Assembly: GCA_036874045.1 (NCBI GenBank)
Contig: CM072343.1
Location: forward strand, 13,970,001-14,034,000
Source: Cymodocea nodosa
Lineage: Eukaryota > Streptophyta > Magnoliopsida > Alismatales > Cymodoceaceae
Reading direction: 5' to 3'
DNA: 64,000 bases
A program made the translations under genes and the position numbers. Each line of letters opens with the position of its first letter. Positions within the stretch are counted from its first letter, which is position 1. Below the pieces are notes generated by a model, which was given only the letters and a program-made list of their open reading frames with translations, had not been told where the DNA came from and made no database searches. Below are positions 36,041 through 46,156 of the stretch, in pieces.

Positions 36041-37582
36041 CTGTAAAATAAAAACCAAAATTAACAAAACTACTGCACACCCTCGTGGAGTTAAGGCATA
36101 ACGCAACGGACAAAGTTCGTTGAGTTAAAAATTAACTCTACGATACTATTAACTTAAAATAAAAATAAAAACATATATAAATACAGATAGTTGCTTCAGA
36201 TATGCTGCTTCATTCAGCTGCCCTCCTAGAAGAGGTATCAATTTCATTAACCGTTCTATTGACAGGATTAGGTATAGCTTGTATTGGCAATCCCCCAGTA
36301 GGTCTAACTTCCATTGGTTCCTTCTATCTAAGTGATATATTTCTATTCTGATTTTGATTTACAGCTTTTCCAAATATAAATTTTAGACGATTGTTTACTT
36401 GTTGGATTATCTTTTCTAATTTCTCTATTCTAGCTCCTTGTTCAATTAATACTTCATAATTTATGTTCTTCTCATTTATATTTTCTCCTCCCTGGAAATT
36501 GTTGTTTCTCCAAGATAAATTCGGGTGATTTCTCCAATTAGGATTATAAGAATTTCCCAAATTATCTCTCTGGTTTCCAACATAAATAATATCTAAGTCA
36601 TTTATGTTTGTATTCTTTTCTGCTAACTTTTGATTTAATGATAACTCTTCTATTTTCTTTGTTAATTCATTTAATTTCACCTTAAGCATAGTATTGGAAT
36701 CTACTTCATGCATTCCTCTTGGTAATAATCTTTTATCTGCAATAGCTTCAGTCGAATTTTCCCACTGTGCAATTCTTTTTGCAAAATTTTCTAAATAAGC
36801 CCATGCTTCTTCACTACATAATTTTAAAAATCCATTTTGACAAGTAGATTCTAATAAAGATTTCGTTGAAACATCTATGCCTTCATAAATTATGCCTATT
36901 AATTGTGCTTTACTCATTGCATGATGTGGACATTGAGTCAGTAAATCTTTAAATCTTTCAAAATATTTCTAGAATGATTCACCCTGTTTTTGGCTACACA
37001 TTAATATTTCTTTCTTCTTTTTAATCGTTTGATGTGTTGAATAGTATTTTTCCAGAAAAATAGAGCAAAATTCAGTCCATGTAGAAATTGAATCAGGCGA
37101 CAGAGTATATAACCATCTCTTAGCTGTATCTTTTAAAGCAAAAGGGCTATATCTAAGTTTAATAGCATCTATACTCATGTTCGGCATTCTCATCATTTGA
37201 CAAACTTCGTTAAATTCTTTAAGGAAATAATAGGCATCCTCTCTTTCTAATCCATGAAAATGTGGCAATTGACTAATATAATTAGATTTCAGTTCAAACC
37301 TATCTCCCTCAAAGTTTGGCAATCGAATACATGAATGTTCATCAATTAATTCAGGATACAAAATCTCTCCTAATAGTTTTTCTACTAGAGCAGCCATCTC
37401 TACGTTCTCTTTTAAAGAAAGGTTAGCTACACCCCAAAGAATTTCGTTAAAGTTCAGTTCAGAAAATTTTTCAGTACTCCTCTACAATGAAAATTCTTGG
37501 ATAGGTGTTCTTACTAATCACTTAGTGCTTTGAGAACGAGTCCATGTGCTCATAAATAAATAATAGAAGATTAATTACATAC
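36041..37582 (-). other. Putative intron holding gag capsid, copy D
   Basis: Minus-strand donor GTATGTAATTAATC at 37582 and acceptor TTTATTTTACAG ending at 36041 (1542 nt). The flanks ...GAAAGCTTCAAACT(A) and AATCGACAAATGG equal the two sides of the seamless join at 58773/58774 in copy E. The segment contains the whole capsid ORF. Donor and acceptor fit plant consensus well. Confidence 0.75.
36324..37397 (-). pseudogene. Gag capsid relic of copy D (downstream of env-like)
   Basis: Starts MAALVEKLLGEILYPELIDE at 37397. Athila capsid blocks follow: FELKSNYISQLPHFHGL, YYFLKEFNEVCQ, IKLRYSPFALKDTAKRWLY, STWTEFCSIFLEKYYS, then the second half with LIGIIYEGIDVSTKSLLEST. The nucleocapsid-side part has LTKKIEELSLNQKL and YNPNWRNHPNLSW but no CX2CX4HX4C, although that motif exists alone at 45938-45979 beside the primer site. 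Capsid would form the particle shell. Lightly broken. Confidence 0.85.
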
Positions 37583-38513
37583 TAGTTTGAAGCTTTCCAT
37601 TCTATAAATATTTGTTGTCGGATGAAGGTTGAATCAGCTACTTCTCCTTCCAGTTCCTCCAATGCTTCTCCTTTCTCTTAAAAGTGCTGGTAACTCGTAA
37701 ATAACATTCTGTTTCATATATATATTGCGCATCCATAAAGTGAATAAATCTCGTTGCAAGAATGTGTCTTGCAACGTGCATCGTGGTTCCTGTTTTAATG
37801 GGTACGTGTACCACAACTAATTTCAAATTTTGGTAACTACTAAACCGACGAAGTTTCATTTGTGGTTAAAAGAATAACCGTTCTGCTTAATCCATGAACT
37901 AACCTCGTTGAGTTACAGATTACTCAATAGAACTCAGTCGGTTATTATTGCTAACTCCACGGACTAACTTCGTTGAGTTACAGATAACTCAACGGAGTGA
38001 CCTTATATTATATTACTGATCTCGTGGAGTTACGGTTAACTCAACAGAATTACTTCGTTGAGTTAACATTTGGCAACTTCTAAGTTTCACTCTCGTAAGT
38101 TTTCTATTCTGTTTTTTTTTTTTCTTTTTTTTTTCTTTGTTTTTCATTTTGCTAACTGTAATAAAGTTAAATCTATGTCATTAATGCCTCATTTTGATTA
38201 AAATACATTTAAATCTAAACATTATATAAAGATTTAAATTACATGTCATTTTATGTTATGCAGAATTTACATTTTACCTTATAACATGTAGAAATTTTTA
38301 AGCAGTTATCGTGTCATTCAGCAAATTGTAAATCTGTTACATATTCATAAAGTTCCACAAATTACATAATATTCAATAAATTCTATTCATTTCACATTCA
38401 AATACGTATGAAAATTGCATCTGAAAAATTATATTCATTAATATGAATCAATTACATTACAAGTACATCATACAATTTCATACAATTTTACACAAGTAGA
38501 CGAACAATACAAT
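37583..38513 (-). promoter_or_regulatory. Hairpin-rich spacer upstream of capsid/F-box unit, copy D
   Basis: Between the env-like stop and the intron donor. Hairpins of the CGTTGAGTTA/TAACTCAACG type cluster at 37904-38066. A TATA-like ATATATATATGAAAC follows on the minus strand near 37715-37730. The next 150 bases, conserved in all copies (37638-37859 here), are the exon-like leader. This could be an internal promoter; the sequence shows only the arrangement. Confidence 0.45.
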
Positions 38514-40742
38514 TTAATCTTTATGCCTAAGTTCATCTACTTCCTTCTGGAGTTTTTCTAATTGCTGCTCTAATTGATTTATCCTCTCTACTGCTCCTGC
38601 AATTTCTCTAGAAGGTACAGCTAATTCTGTAGCTACAAAATTTCTGTATTCTTTCACTGAAATGATTCTAGATCTTATCCTTTTTGATGTCCATTTAGTG
38701 AAATCAATACTATCCACCATCAGTAGTGGAATCAAATCTCCATAAAATAATTTCTTCTTCACTGTTTTCAGCTTAGAGATAAAAACTGCAGACCAATTTA
38801 TTTGGATCTTATTTACAACTGCATACATGGCCCATTTGACAAATTGACTTAATTCTATGTCATGGCCCTGTCGTTGATAGACATTCTTAATCATAATGTT
38901 AGCTACCATGTGTGCTTTACCATTTAAATGCTTCAATCTGTTTAATAATGGCACACCAGGATTGATAGCTAAACAATCCTTAATTTGCTGCTCAGTCCAT
39001 TCAACTGCAGTTGTATCTTCCAAAATTTTTGTTCCTTCATTCTTTAAACCAAATATGTTGTGGAGAAGCTCTAGTGTTATCTGTACATCAGCTTCCTCCA
39101 CGTTTGAAATTAATCCTCCTTCTCCTTCTCTTAAATTTGCATAGAAACAGGGCACTAAATTCTCATATACTGCATGCCCTCTATCTTGAGATATAAATTG
39201 CAGTAGACCTTGGAATTCAAATAGATCTTTGATTTCTTGCATTCCATTCCAATTTACTGGTCTACTGTAAATAATATCGTAACCCCTTATTTCTTGGTAT
39301 TTGGTATAAGCTTCCTGACTACAAAAATGTACTTCATTCAAAATTGTTGTTTCAGTCGGGTTAGGAAGGTGACTTTGTTGCTCCAGAGGGGTTTGCTCTT
39401 GCTCTTCCTCTAGCATAGGCTGCATTTGGACATTCTCTTCAAATTCCTGAATTTTTGCTTTTGCTTCTGTCTATGGTGGTGAGCCGGTAGAACTCTCCAC
39501 TCTGTCTTGAATTCTTTCCATAATTTGCTGAAGAGTTTCTTTCTCTTCAGTGGAATTTGTGAAATTATTTTTGTCCAAATGGCTTCTTTCAGCCTCTTCA
39601 TTTTCTACTCGTTCTTCTTCCTCCTGACTACCAATCTGTTCTGTTACTGTTCTTTCTGATTCTATAACAGATTGGGATGGAGTCACGGGCAATTCAGTTT
39701 CTGCCCTAATTTCTGTTTCTTCTTGTACAGGCTACAAACTAATTTCAACCTGATTTTTTTCTTTTCTTTGCTCCTCCTGCTCCTCCTCAGACTCGGATAG
39801 CAGGTTAATAAAAATCTACTCCACAGGCCCTATAAAAATTGGTACTTCAGATTTAATTTCTTTATAATTAGGCACTTTTTCTTTTTCTTTCTTTTTTCTG
39901 ATTAGTTGTGCCTGTTCTTCCTCTTCATCTTCTGAAATTAAATCTACAAAAATAGGCTCTACAGGCTTTCGAACCACAGGTACTGGCTCTTCCTGTTTAA
40001 TTCTTCTAATAATTGCTAGTCTCGAAGGACCAACTTCAACTTCTTTTGCAACATCTCTAACAGCAGTTCTAGCAGTAGCTTCTTGATGTTGTTCCACTTT
40101 AATTTTATATTGGGCTTTCAACTTTTCTGCAGCCCTCTTTTTGTACAGTGCATCAAACACCAGGTGTGCTCTAGCCACTACCAAATCTTCTGATTCTCCT
40201 TAGTTTTTTCCAACTTGAACTAGTTCTGCAAATTCTCTTATTTCTTCTTCAGTCGAAGGCCCCATCATTTCTGCTTGTACCAATAGCTTAAATGGTGGAA
40301 CTGAAGGTCCAGACTGTTGCTCCTTAGGAACAGGTCTTTCAGTAGTTGGTTCCTCCCATTCTTTAGTTGCCTCTTCATTTGCTTTCCTTTCTTGCTCCCA
40401 GATCACCCGTTTAGCTTGTCTACAGATTCGTCTTTTGAACCAGAGTCGGGACTTACGCTGAATTAATTCTAGGGCAACTTCATTACTTGGCCTTATTTGT
40501 CTTTCTTTGCTTATAGCTATTTCTGTTGCTATTCTGATTCGTGTTTCCATTATTTGAGGTATTTGTATATCCATATCTACTAAATCTCTTCTAAACTTGA
40601 AAAGTTCTGATTCTACCTTCTGTAGCTCTTTCTCTCTTGTCGTATTTTTGATCTTCTACCGCGTGTGCCACTCTTCTGATTCCTTCAGAAATTCTGATGT
40701 ATCAACAACATCTTCCCAGAATTCAGGCGTCATCTTCCTCAT
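38514..40742 (-). pseudogene. Env-like gene (env-A) of copy D
   Basis: Begins near 40742 (MRKMTPEFWED-type start shared with E and G) and ends DELRHKD at 38514, about 740 codons. N-terminal part: charged helical segment. Middle: repeated acidic clusters (SEDEEEEQAQLIRKKKEKEK) and Gln/Glu-rich stretches. C-terminal third: a globular domain with FCSQEAYTKYQEIRGYDIIY, LFEFQGLLQFIS, VPCFYANLREGEGG, LLHNIFGLKNEG, NVYQRQGHDIELSQFV and NKIQINWSAVFISKLK, then a final coiled coil (INQLEQQLEKLQKEVDELRH). The globular part resembles the plant transposon-protein domain found in Athila. No membrane anchor is visible. Lightly broken. Confidence 0.78.
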
Positions 40743-41383
40743 CGTGGAGTTACACAAAAGCACGGAATCGCTCTGATTTCTACTGTTCTAGATTCTAAAT
40801 GATTTGTCGGATAATGCCCCTAAAACCCTAGGTTTTAGTTTAAATAAGCACTAAGTTTAGGCGAGTAATTGGGTCATTTCCCGAACCAACTATTACTATT
40901 TTATCCGCAGTCTTAGCTACAGTACTCCGTTGAGTTACAGGTAACTCAACAGACTAAGCTCATTGACTAACTCAAGACTTAACGGAGTATGCTCGTTGAG
41001 TTAAGCGTAACTCAATGGACTCCCCGTACAAACAAATATAATAATAAAATATTACAGAGAATAGTTTTTCTATTTTTTTTACAGGTTTAACCGATACTAT
41101 GCTTCGGTCAGACCTAAATATTTTTTATTTTTTTATTTTTCTTTCAATTGAACCGATACTATGTTTCGGTAAAACCAATATTTTTTCTGAAAATTAATAT
41201 ACAATTTTTTTTCCGGTTTAACCGATACTATGCTTCGGTCAGACCAAAATATTTTTTTAATTTTTTGGTCATACCGATGGATTCAGCCAGTTGAACCGCA
41301 ACTATTTTTATGTTATATATATATTTTTAATGTTTTTATTATTATTATTATATATATATATAAACACAAAAACTGATTTATTA
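40743..41383 (-). promoter_or_regulatory. Spacer between integrase and env-like, copy D
   Basis: Hairpins (GTTGAGTTA...TAACTCAAC) at 40926-41021; a TATA-like TTATTTAAAC and telo-box-like AAACCTAGGGTTTT (minus strand) at about 40826-40850, some 100 bases before the env-like start. A tandem array of ACCGATACTATGCTTCGGT-type hairpins lies at 41088-41290, then an (AT)n tract at 41318-41362. Looks regulatory; function is inferred. Confidence 0.5.
41088..41290. repeat. Tandem hairpin repeat near pol end, copy D
   Basis: Three units of about 60-70 bp, each with AACCGATACTATGCTTCGGT (ACCGA/TCGGT stem) and a T-rich spacer, with a partial fourth. Copy E has about one unit (55270-55302), so the array differs in length between copies. 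Confidence 0.75.
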
Positions 41384-42834
41384 CTAAGTAAAACTCGAGT
41401 AGTCCTCTACTCTAACTTCTTCTATAATTCCAAAGGAGCTTTTTGGTGTTTTCAGAATAGGTTTAAGTCTTTGTCCATTTACTTTAAATATATTCTGATT
41501 TTTAGGATTTTCAATTTCAATACCTCCATAAGGATAAACATTTCGAACTATGTAAGGTCTTACCCATCTAGATCTTAATTTTCCTAGATGGTTATGGAGT
41601 CTAGCCATATAAAGATATACTTCTTGTCCTATTTCAAAGTTTTTAGGAATAATTTTTCTATCATGCTAGAATTTAATTTTCTCTTTTTCTCTTACAGTCT
41701 TTGAATAAGCTTCATTTCTAAATTCTTCTAATTCAATTAGTTGCATTTTCCTATTTTCAGCAGCTTGATTTAAATTAGTGTTCAGAGTTTTTAATGCCCA
41801 ATAAGCTTTATGTTCTATTTCAGCAAGTAAATGACAACTTTTTCCATATACTAGCCTAAAAGGTGACATACCTAAGCTCGTTTTATAAGCAGTTCTATAA
41901 GCCCAAAGTGCATCAATCAATCTATTAGCCTAATCTGTTCTAGTAGGATTTACTACTTTTCCAAGATTAATTTAATTTGTTTGTTTGCACTTTCTACTTG
42001 TCCACTTGTTTGCGGATGATATGATATTGCAATTTTGTGGTTTATTCCATATTTCTTCATTAAGGCTTCAAAACTTCTATTACAGAAATGAGTTCCTCTA
42101 TCACTGATAATAGCTTTAGGTATTCCAAATCTAGCAAATATATTTGTTCTTATAAATTGTATTACCACTTTGTTATCATTAGTTTTTGTAGGAATAGCTT
42201 CTATCCATTTAGATACATAATCCACCCCCAACAATATGTAATTAAATTGATTAGATATAGGAAATGGACCCATAAAATCTATTCCCCACACATCAAAGAT
42301 TTCAACCTCAACAATAGGATTAAGAGGCATCATATTCCTCTTTGATATTCTTCCTATTTGTTGACATCTTAAACAACTTAAGCAATATTTATGAGCATCT
42401 TTGAATAGTGTTGGCCAATAAAACCCACATTGCAGAATTTTTGCAGTAGTTTTCCCTGAACCAAAATGTCCTCCACAAGCTTGGTCATGACAGAAAGACA
42501 ATATGCTCGAATATTCAGTTTCTGGAACACACTTCCTTACAACCAGATCAGGACATTTCTTAAATAAGTAAGGGTTTTCCCAATAGTAATATTTTACTCT
42601 TGAGAAAAACAATTTCTTATCCTGTCTATTCCAATCCTTAGGTGTTAAACCAGTAACTAAGTAATTAACTATGTCTGCATACCAAGGCATTGTGTTAATG
42701 GTCGTTAATTGTTCATCAGGAAAATTATCCTTAATTTCAATATTTGATTTTTCTATTTGTAATCTTGATAAATGATCTGCTACTACATTCTCACAACCTT
42801 TTTTATCTTTAATTTCTAGATCGAATTCTTGCAA
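41384..42834 (-). pseudogene. Integrase of copy D
   Basis: N-terminal zinc-binding region (HDQACGGHFGSGKTTAKILQ, then CLSCLRCQQIG); catalytic core with [19 protein letters not shown] and TSGQVESANKQIK supplying the Asp-Asp-Glu residues; C-terminal part with [21 protein letters not shown] and a beta-rich tail (LGKLRSRWVRPYIVRNVYPY). It ends near 41384. The stretch before it (VADHLSRLQIE) is the RNase H-integrase linker. Few breaks. Confidence 0.87.
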
Positions 42835-43005
42835 TAATAATATCCATCAGATCAATCTAGGTTTAGTTTCTTTTTTCTTTATTAGATGTTTTAGAGCTGA
42901 ATGATCCGTGTATACTATTACTTTAGCTCCAATCAAATATGATCTAAACTTTTCTAAAGCAAACACAACAGCTAATAATTCTTTTTCAGTAATTGTGTAA
43001 TTAAC
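42835..43005 (-). pseudogene. RNase H C-terminal part, copy D
   Basis: Continues the polymerase ORF: the [15 protein letters not shown]-type block and [15 protein letters not shown], matching element I and copy E. Worn. Confidence 0.7.
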
Positions 43006-45162
43006 TTAAGCATCATTTAAGGTTTTGCTTGCATAATGAATCACTCTAGGAGATTTTTCTATTTTCTGTCCTAACACTGCTCCTACAGCAAAATCAGAAG
43101 CATCGCACATTAATTCAAATGGATGGTTCCAATTAGGTGCTTGAATTATAGGAGTTGAAATTAAGCTAGTCTTAAGTCTAAAAAATGCTTCCTTGCAATT
43201 TTTATCAAAGTTAAATGGAACATCTTTTAATAGATTAGTTAAAGGTCTAGCTATCTTGCTAAAGTCTTTAATAAATCTTCTATAAAAACCAGCATGTCCT
43301 AGAAATGATCTAATATCTTTTACTGATTTAGGTTCTGGTAGATTAGAAATTACTTCTATTTTAGCATTAACTACTTCCAACCCTTTTTTAGAAACAACAT
43401 GTCCTAAGACTATTCCTTGTTTAACCATGAAGTGACATTTTTCCCAATTTAAAACCAGATTTTTTTCCACACAGCGTTTTAATATTTGGTCTAAATTGCT
43501 TAAACACACTTCATATGAGTTGCCATATACAGTAAAATCATCCATAAATATTTCTAAAAATTCATCAGTCATTCTAGTAAATATGCCCTGCACACACCTT
43601 TGAAAGGTAGCTGGTGCATTGCATAATTTGAATGGCATTCTTTTAAAAGCATAAGTTCCGTTAGGACAGGTGAAAGTTGTTTTCTCTTGATCCTCTAATG
43701 CTACTGGAATTTGATTATACCCTGAATACCCGTCTAGGAAACAAAAATATTCTTGCCCTACTAATCTTTCCAGCATTTGATCTATAAAAGGTAAGGGAAA
43801 ATGATCTTTCCTAGTCACAACATTCAGCTTTCTATAATCTATACATACTCTCCAGCCTAATTGAATTCTAGTAGGTATCAAGTCTTGACTTTCATTCCTA
43901 ATAACTATTAATCCTGATTTCTTGGGAACTACATGGATTGGACTAACCCACGAGTTATCAGAAATCGGATATATTATATCATTATCTAACCATTTAACTA
44001 TTTCCTTCCTGACTACTTCCTTAAGGTTTGGATTTAATCTCCTCTCAGGAATTCTAACAGGTTTAGCATTCTCTTCTAAATATATGTGGTGACAGCATAA
44101 AGTTGAACTTAACCCTTTTATATCAGTCATAGTCCATCCTATTGCTTCTTTATAACTTTTTATTACATCTTTTAATTTAGCTATTTGATCCTCTTTCAAA
44201 TCTAAAGCAATAATGATTGGACAGGTCCGTTTAACTTCCAGAAATATATAGGTTAATTCAGGAGGTAAAGGTTTTATTTCTAAATGCTGCCCATTAAAAG
44301 CTAGAGCTCCTAATTGAACATCATCATTTTTTAAATTAATTTCTTCCTGATCTCCTTCTATATTTATGCTTTCACTTTCTTCTAAAGTTTTAGAATTGAT
44401 TTGCCTATTTAATTCTTCTTGAATCACATCATCTAACATATCTCCTTCATCCTCTAAAAAGTCTATGGTATGTAAGGACATTTCTAACTCCTCAAACCTT
44501 TCTGGTTTGAAAATATTTAATTGAGTATCCTCATTACCATATGCTAACTTCATTACTCCAGTTTTACAATTTATAACAGCCCCTGATGTTGCTAAAAATG
44601 GTCTTCCCAAAATTAAAGATGTATCACTATTTTTATGCTTAATTTGTTGGGAATCCAAAATTACAATATCAATAGGATATATAAAATTCTTGATTTTAAT
44701 TAAGACATCCTCTATTTTTCCTCTAGGGTATCTTATACTTCTATCAACTAATTGAATAACCGTACTAGTAGGAGTTAAGCCTTCTAATCCTAAGGATGCA
44801 AATATATCACTTGGCATAACATTTATACCTGCACCTAAGTCTATTAAGGTTCTTTCTAGAATGGTATTTCCTATGGTGCATGATATAATAGGGATTCCAG
44901 GATCAGATAACTTTTTAGGAATTTGTGGCAGAAATAGGTAGCTACTTTGCTCAGCTAAAAAAACCTTTCTAAGAACTTTTTGCTCTCTTTTCTCAGTACA
45001 CCAATCCTTCAGAAATTTAGCACAAGGTGGCATATTCTGCAATAGATCTAACAAAGGAATGTTAACTTGTACTTTTTCAAAAATTTCTCTGATTTTTTCT
45101 TGTTTTTCAGGAATTGTTTGTTGTAATCTTTCAGGATAGGGTGCTAAAGATTTTGATTTCAA
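43006..45162 (-). CDS. Protease-RT-RNase H polyprotein of copy D (718-codon open frame)
   Basis: The longest open frame in the window. Residues 1-70: Athila linker (LLDLLQNMPPCAKFLKDW). About 90-190: protease with DLGAG at 108-112 and SLILGRPFLATSGAVINC. About 290-470: connector with ICHHIYLEENAKPVRIPERR-like sequence. About 430-620: RT with WRVCIDYRKLNVVTRKDHFP, FLDGYSGYNQIPVALEDQEK and the palm motif FMDDFTVYG near 540. About 620-718: tether HAGFYRRFIKDFSKIARP and the start of RNase H (MCDASDFAVGAVLGQ). The preserved length suggests a young insertion. It is still part of a fossil element with breaks elsewhere. Confidence 0.9.
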   Translation of the reverse strand: MKSKSLAPYPERLQQTIPEKQEKIREIFEKVQVNIPLLDLLQNMPPCAKFLKDWCTEKREQKVLRKVFLAEQSSYLFLPQIPKKLSDPGIPIISCTIGNTILERTLIDLGAGINVMPSDIFASLGLEGLTPTSTVIQLVDRSIRYPRGKIEDVLIKIKNFIYPIDIVILDSQQIKHKNSDTSLILGRPFLATSGAVINCKTGVMKLAYGNEDTQLNIFKPERFEELEMSLHTIDFLEDEGDMLDDVIQEELNRQINSKTLEESESINIEGDQEEINLKNDDVQLGALAFNGQHLEIKPLPPELTYIFLEVKRTCPIIIALDLKEDQIAKLKDVIKSYKEAIGWTMTDIKGLSSTLCCHHIYLEENAKPVRIPERRLNPNLKEVVRKEIVKWLDNDIIYPISDNSWVSPIHVVPKKSGLIVIRNESQDLIPTRIQLGWRVCIDYRKLNVVTRKDHFPLPFIDQMLERLVGQEYFCFLDGYSGYNQIPVALEDQEKTTFTCPNGTYAFKRMPFKLCNAPATFQRCVQGIFTRMTDEFLEIFMDDFTVYGNSYEVCLSNLDQILKRCVEKNLVLNWEKCHFMVKQGIVLGHVVSKKGLEVVNAKIEVISNLPEPKSVKDIRSFLGHAGFYRRFIKDFSKIARPLTNLLKDVPFNFDKNCKEAFFRLKTSLISTPIIQAPNWNHPFELMCDASDFAVGAVLGQKIEKSPRVIHYASKTLNDA

Positions 45163-46027
45163 AGATCTTTTTCTTTCAGTTGATTTGTTTGATCATTTCT
45201 AGCTTCAATTGCAGATTCAGATTGTTCTTCAGTGATTTCTAGATTTTCAGCTATTACATTTTCATTATCATTTTGATTTTTACTCTTGTCCACCTTCATA
45301 TCATTTTCATTTTGAGTTCTTGGTGGTATATCAGTTCCAGATCTTAATGTTACACATACATCTTCCAGATTTTCGTTACTTTCATGATGTTTTTGTATAT
45401 CATTTTTGTGATTATGATCTTCAATTGTTTTAATTTTAATGTGCATTCTTTAAATTCTCTTACATTTGTGTTTTCTGTTTGTTGTATATTTTGCAAGTTG
45501 TGCAGGTTTATAACATTATAATTTTCATTGTCCTGTTGTAAAACTTGTATTTTCATTGCTTTTTTGTCTAATGCTTTTAATTTTGTTTCCAGATCATCTA
45601 ATTTCATTGCATTCAATTTTTGATCAATTTTCTTTATGACTTTTTCAGTTTCATAAATTATATCCTGTTTAGGTTCTGAATATGCCTCCATATAGTTTAA
45701 TTGGTTGACTTCTTATTGTTGACACACAAAGTATTCCAGTTTGTCCAGATTTTGCTCTATACTATGCTCTAGTCTGTCATAGTTGACCCAAACTTCAGTG
45801 TCTCTCATCATATTACACATTCTATACTGACCATCAGTTGGGTAAACTATAGGATTCTCATACTCGACTTTATTATATTGAGGATAATTCATTTGTTGTT
45901 CATGGGATCTATCAATCTGTAAATGTCTCAATTTCAAACAATCAGAAATGTTGTGTCCTTCAGAATTGCAAAATTCACATATGCTAATTAAAGGTTTCAG
46001 AAATCTTTGAGCATAAGCATATGCCAT
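45159..46027 (-). pseudogene. Zinc-knuckle ORF and coiled linker of copy D
   Basis: Starts MAYAYAQRFLKPLISI at 46027, about 105 bases after the primer site. A CX2CX4HX4C zinc knuckle (CEFCNSEGHNISDC) lies at 45938-45979, followed by a Tyr/Asn-rich stretch (MNYPQYNKVEYENPIVYPTD), heptad-like helices (NLDKLEYFVCQQ, IDQKLNAMKLDDLETKLKAL) and an acidic linker to protease. Zinc knuckles in gag bind the element's RNA. No capsid precedes it; the capsid domain is at 36324-37397. Lightly broken. Confidence 0.78.
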
Positions 46028-46087
46028 ATTCTCAATTACAAAAGAAAACACACAACTCTGACTATTAAAATGAAACAGCTCTGACAA

Positions 46088-46131
46088 TTGCTTATATCTA
46101 TTCAATTCAATTCAATTCAGTTCAATTCAAT
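46088..46131. repeat. (TTCAA)n microsatellite beside the primer site
   Basis: About eight imperfect TTCAA units abut the primer site of copy D; a shorter AATTG/ATTGA version is at 50401-50430 in copy E. Confidence 0.8.
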
Positions 46132-46132
46132 T

Positions 46133-46149
46133 CCCCGGCAACGGCACAA
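46133..46149 (-). promoter_or_regulatory. tRNA-Asp primer binding site, copy D
   Basis: Plus strand CCCCGGCAACGGCACAA, 15 of 17 bases matching the tRNA-Asp 3' end. Lies 7 bases inside LTR-d. Confidence 0.88.
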
Positions 46150-46156
46150 TAAAACT

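Noticed and set aside
46133-46149. Match to tRNA-Asp as a tRNA gene
   Set aside because: Only the 3' acceptor end is matched and it sits beside an LTR; it is a primer binding site.
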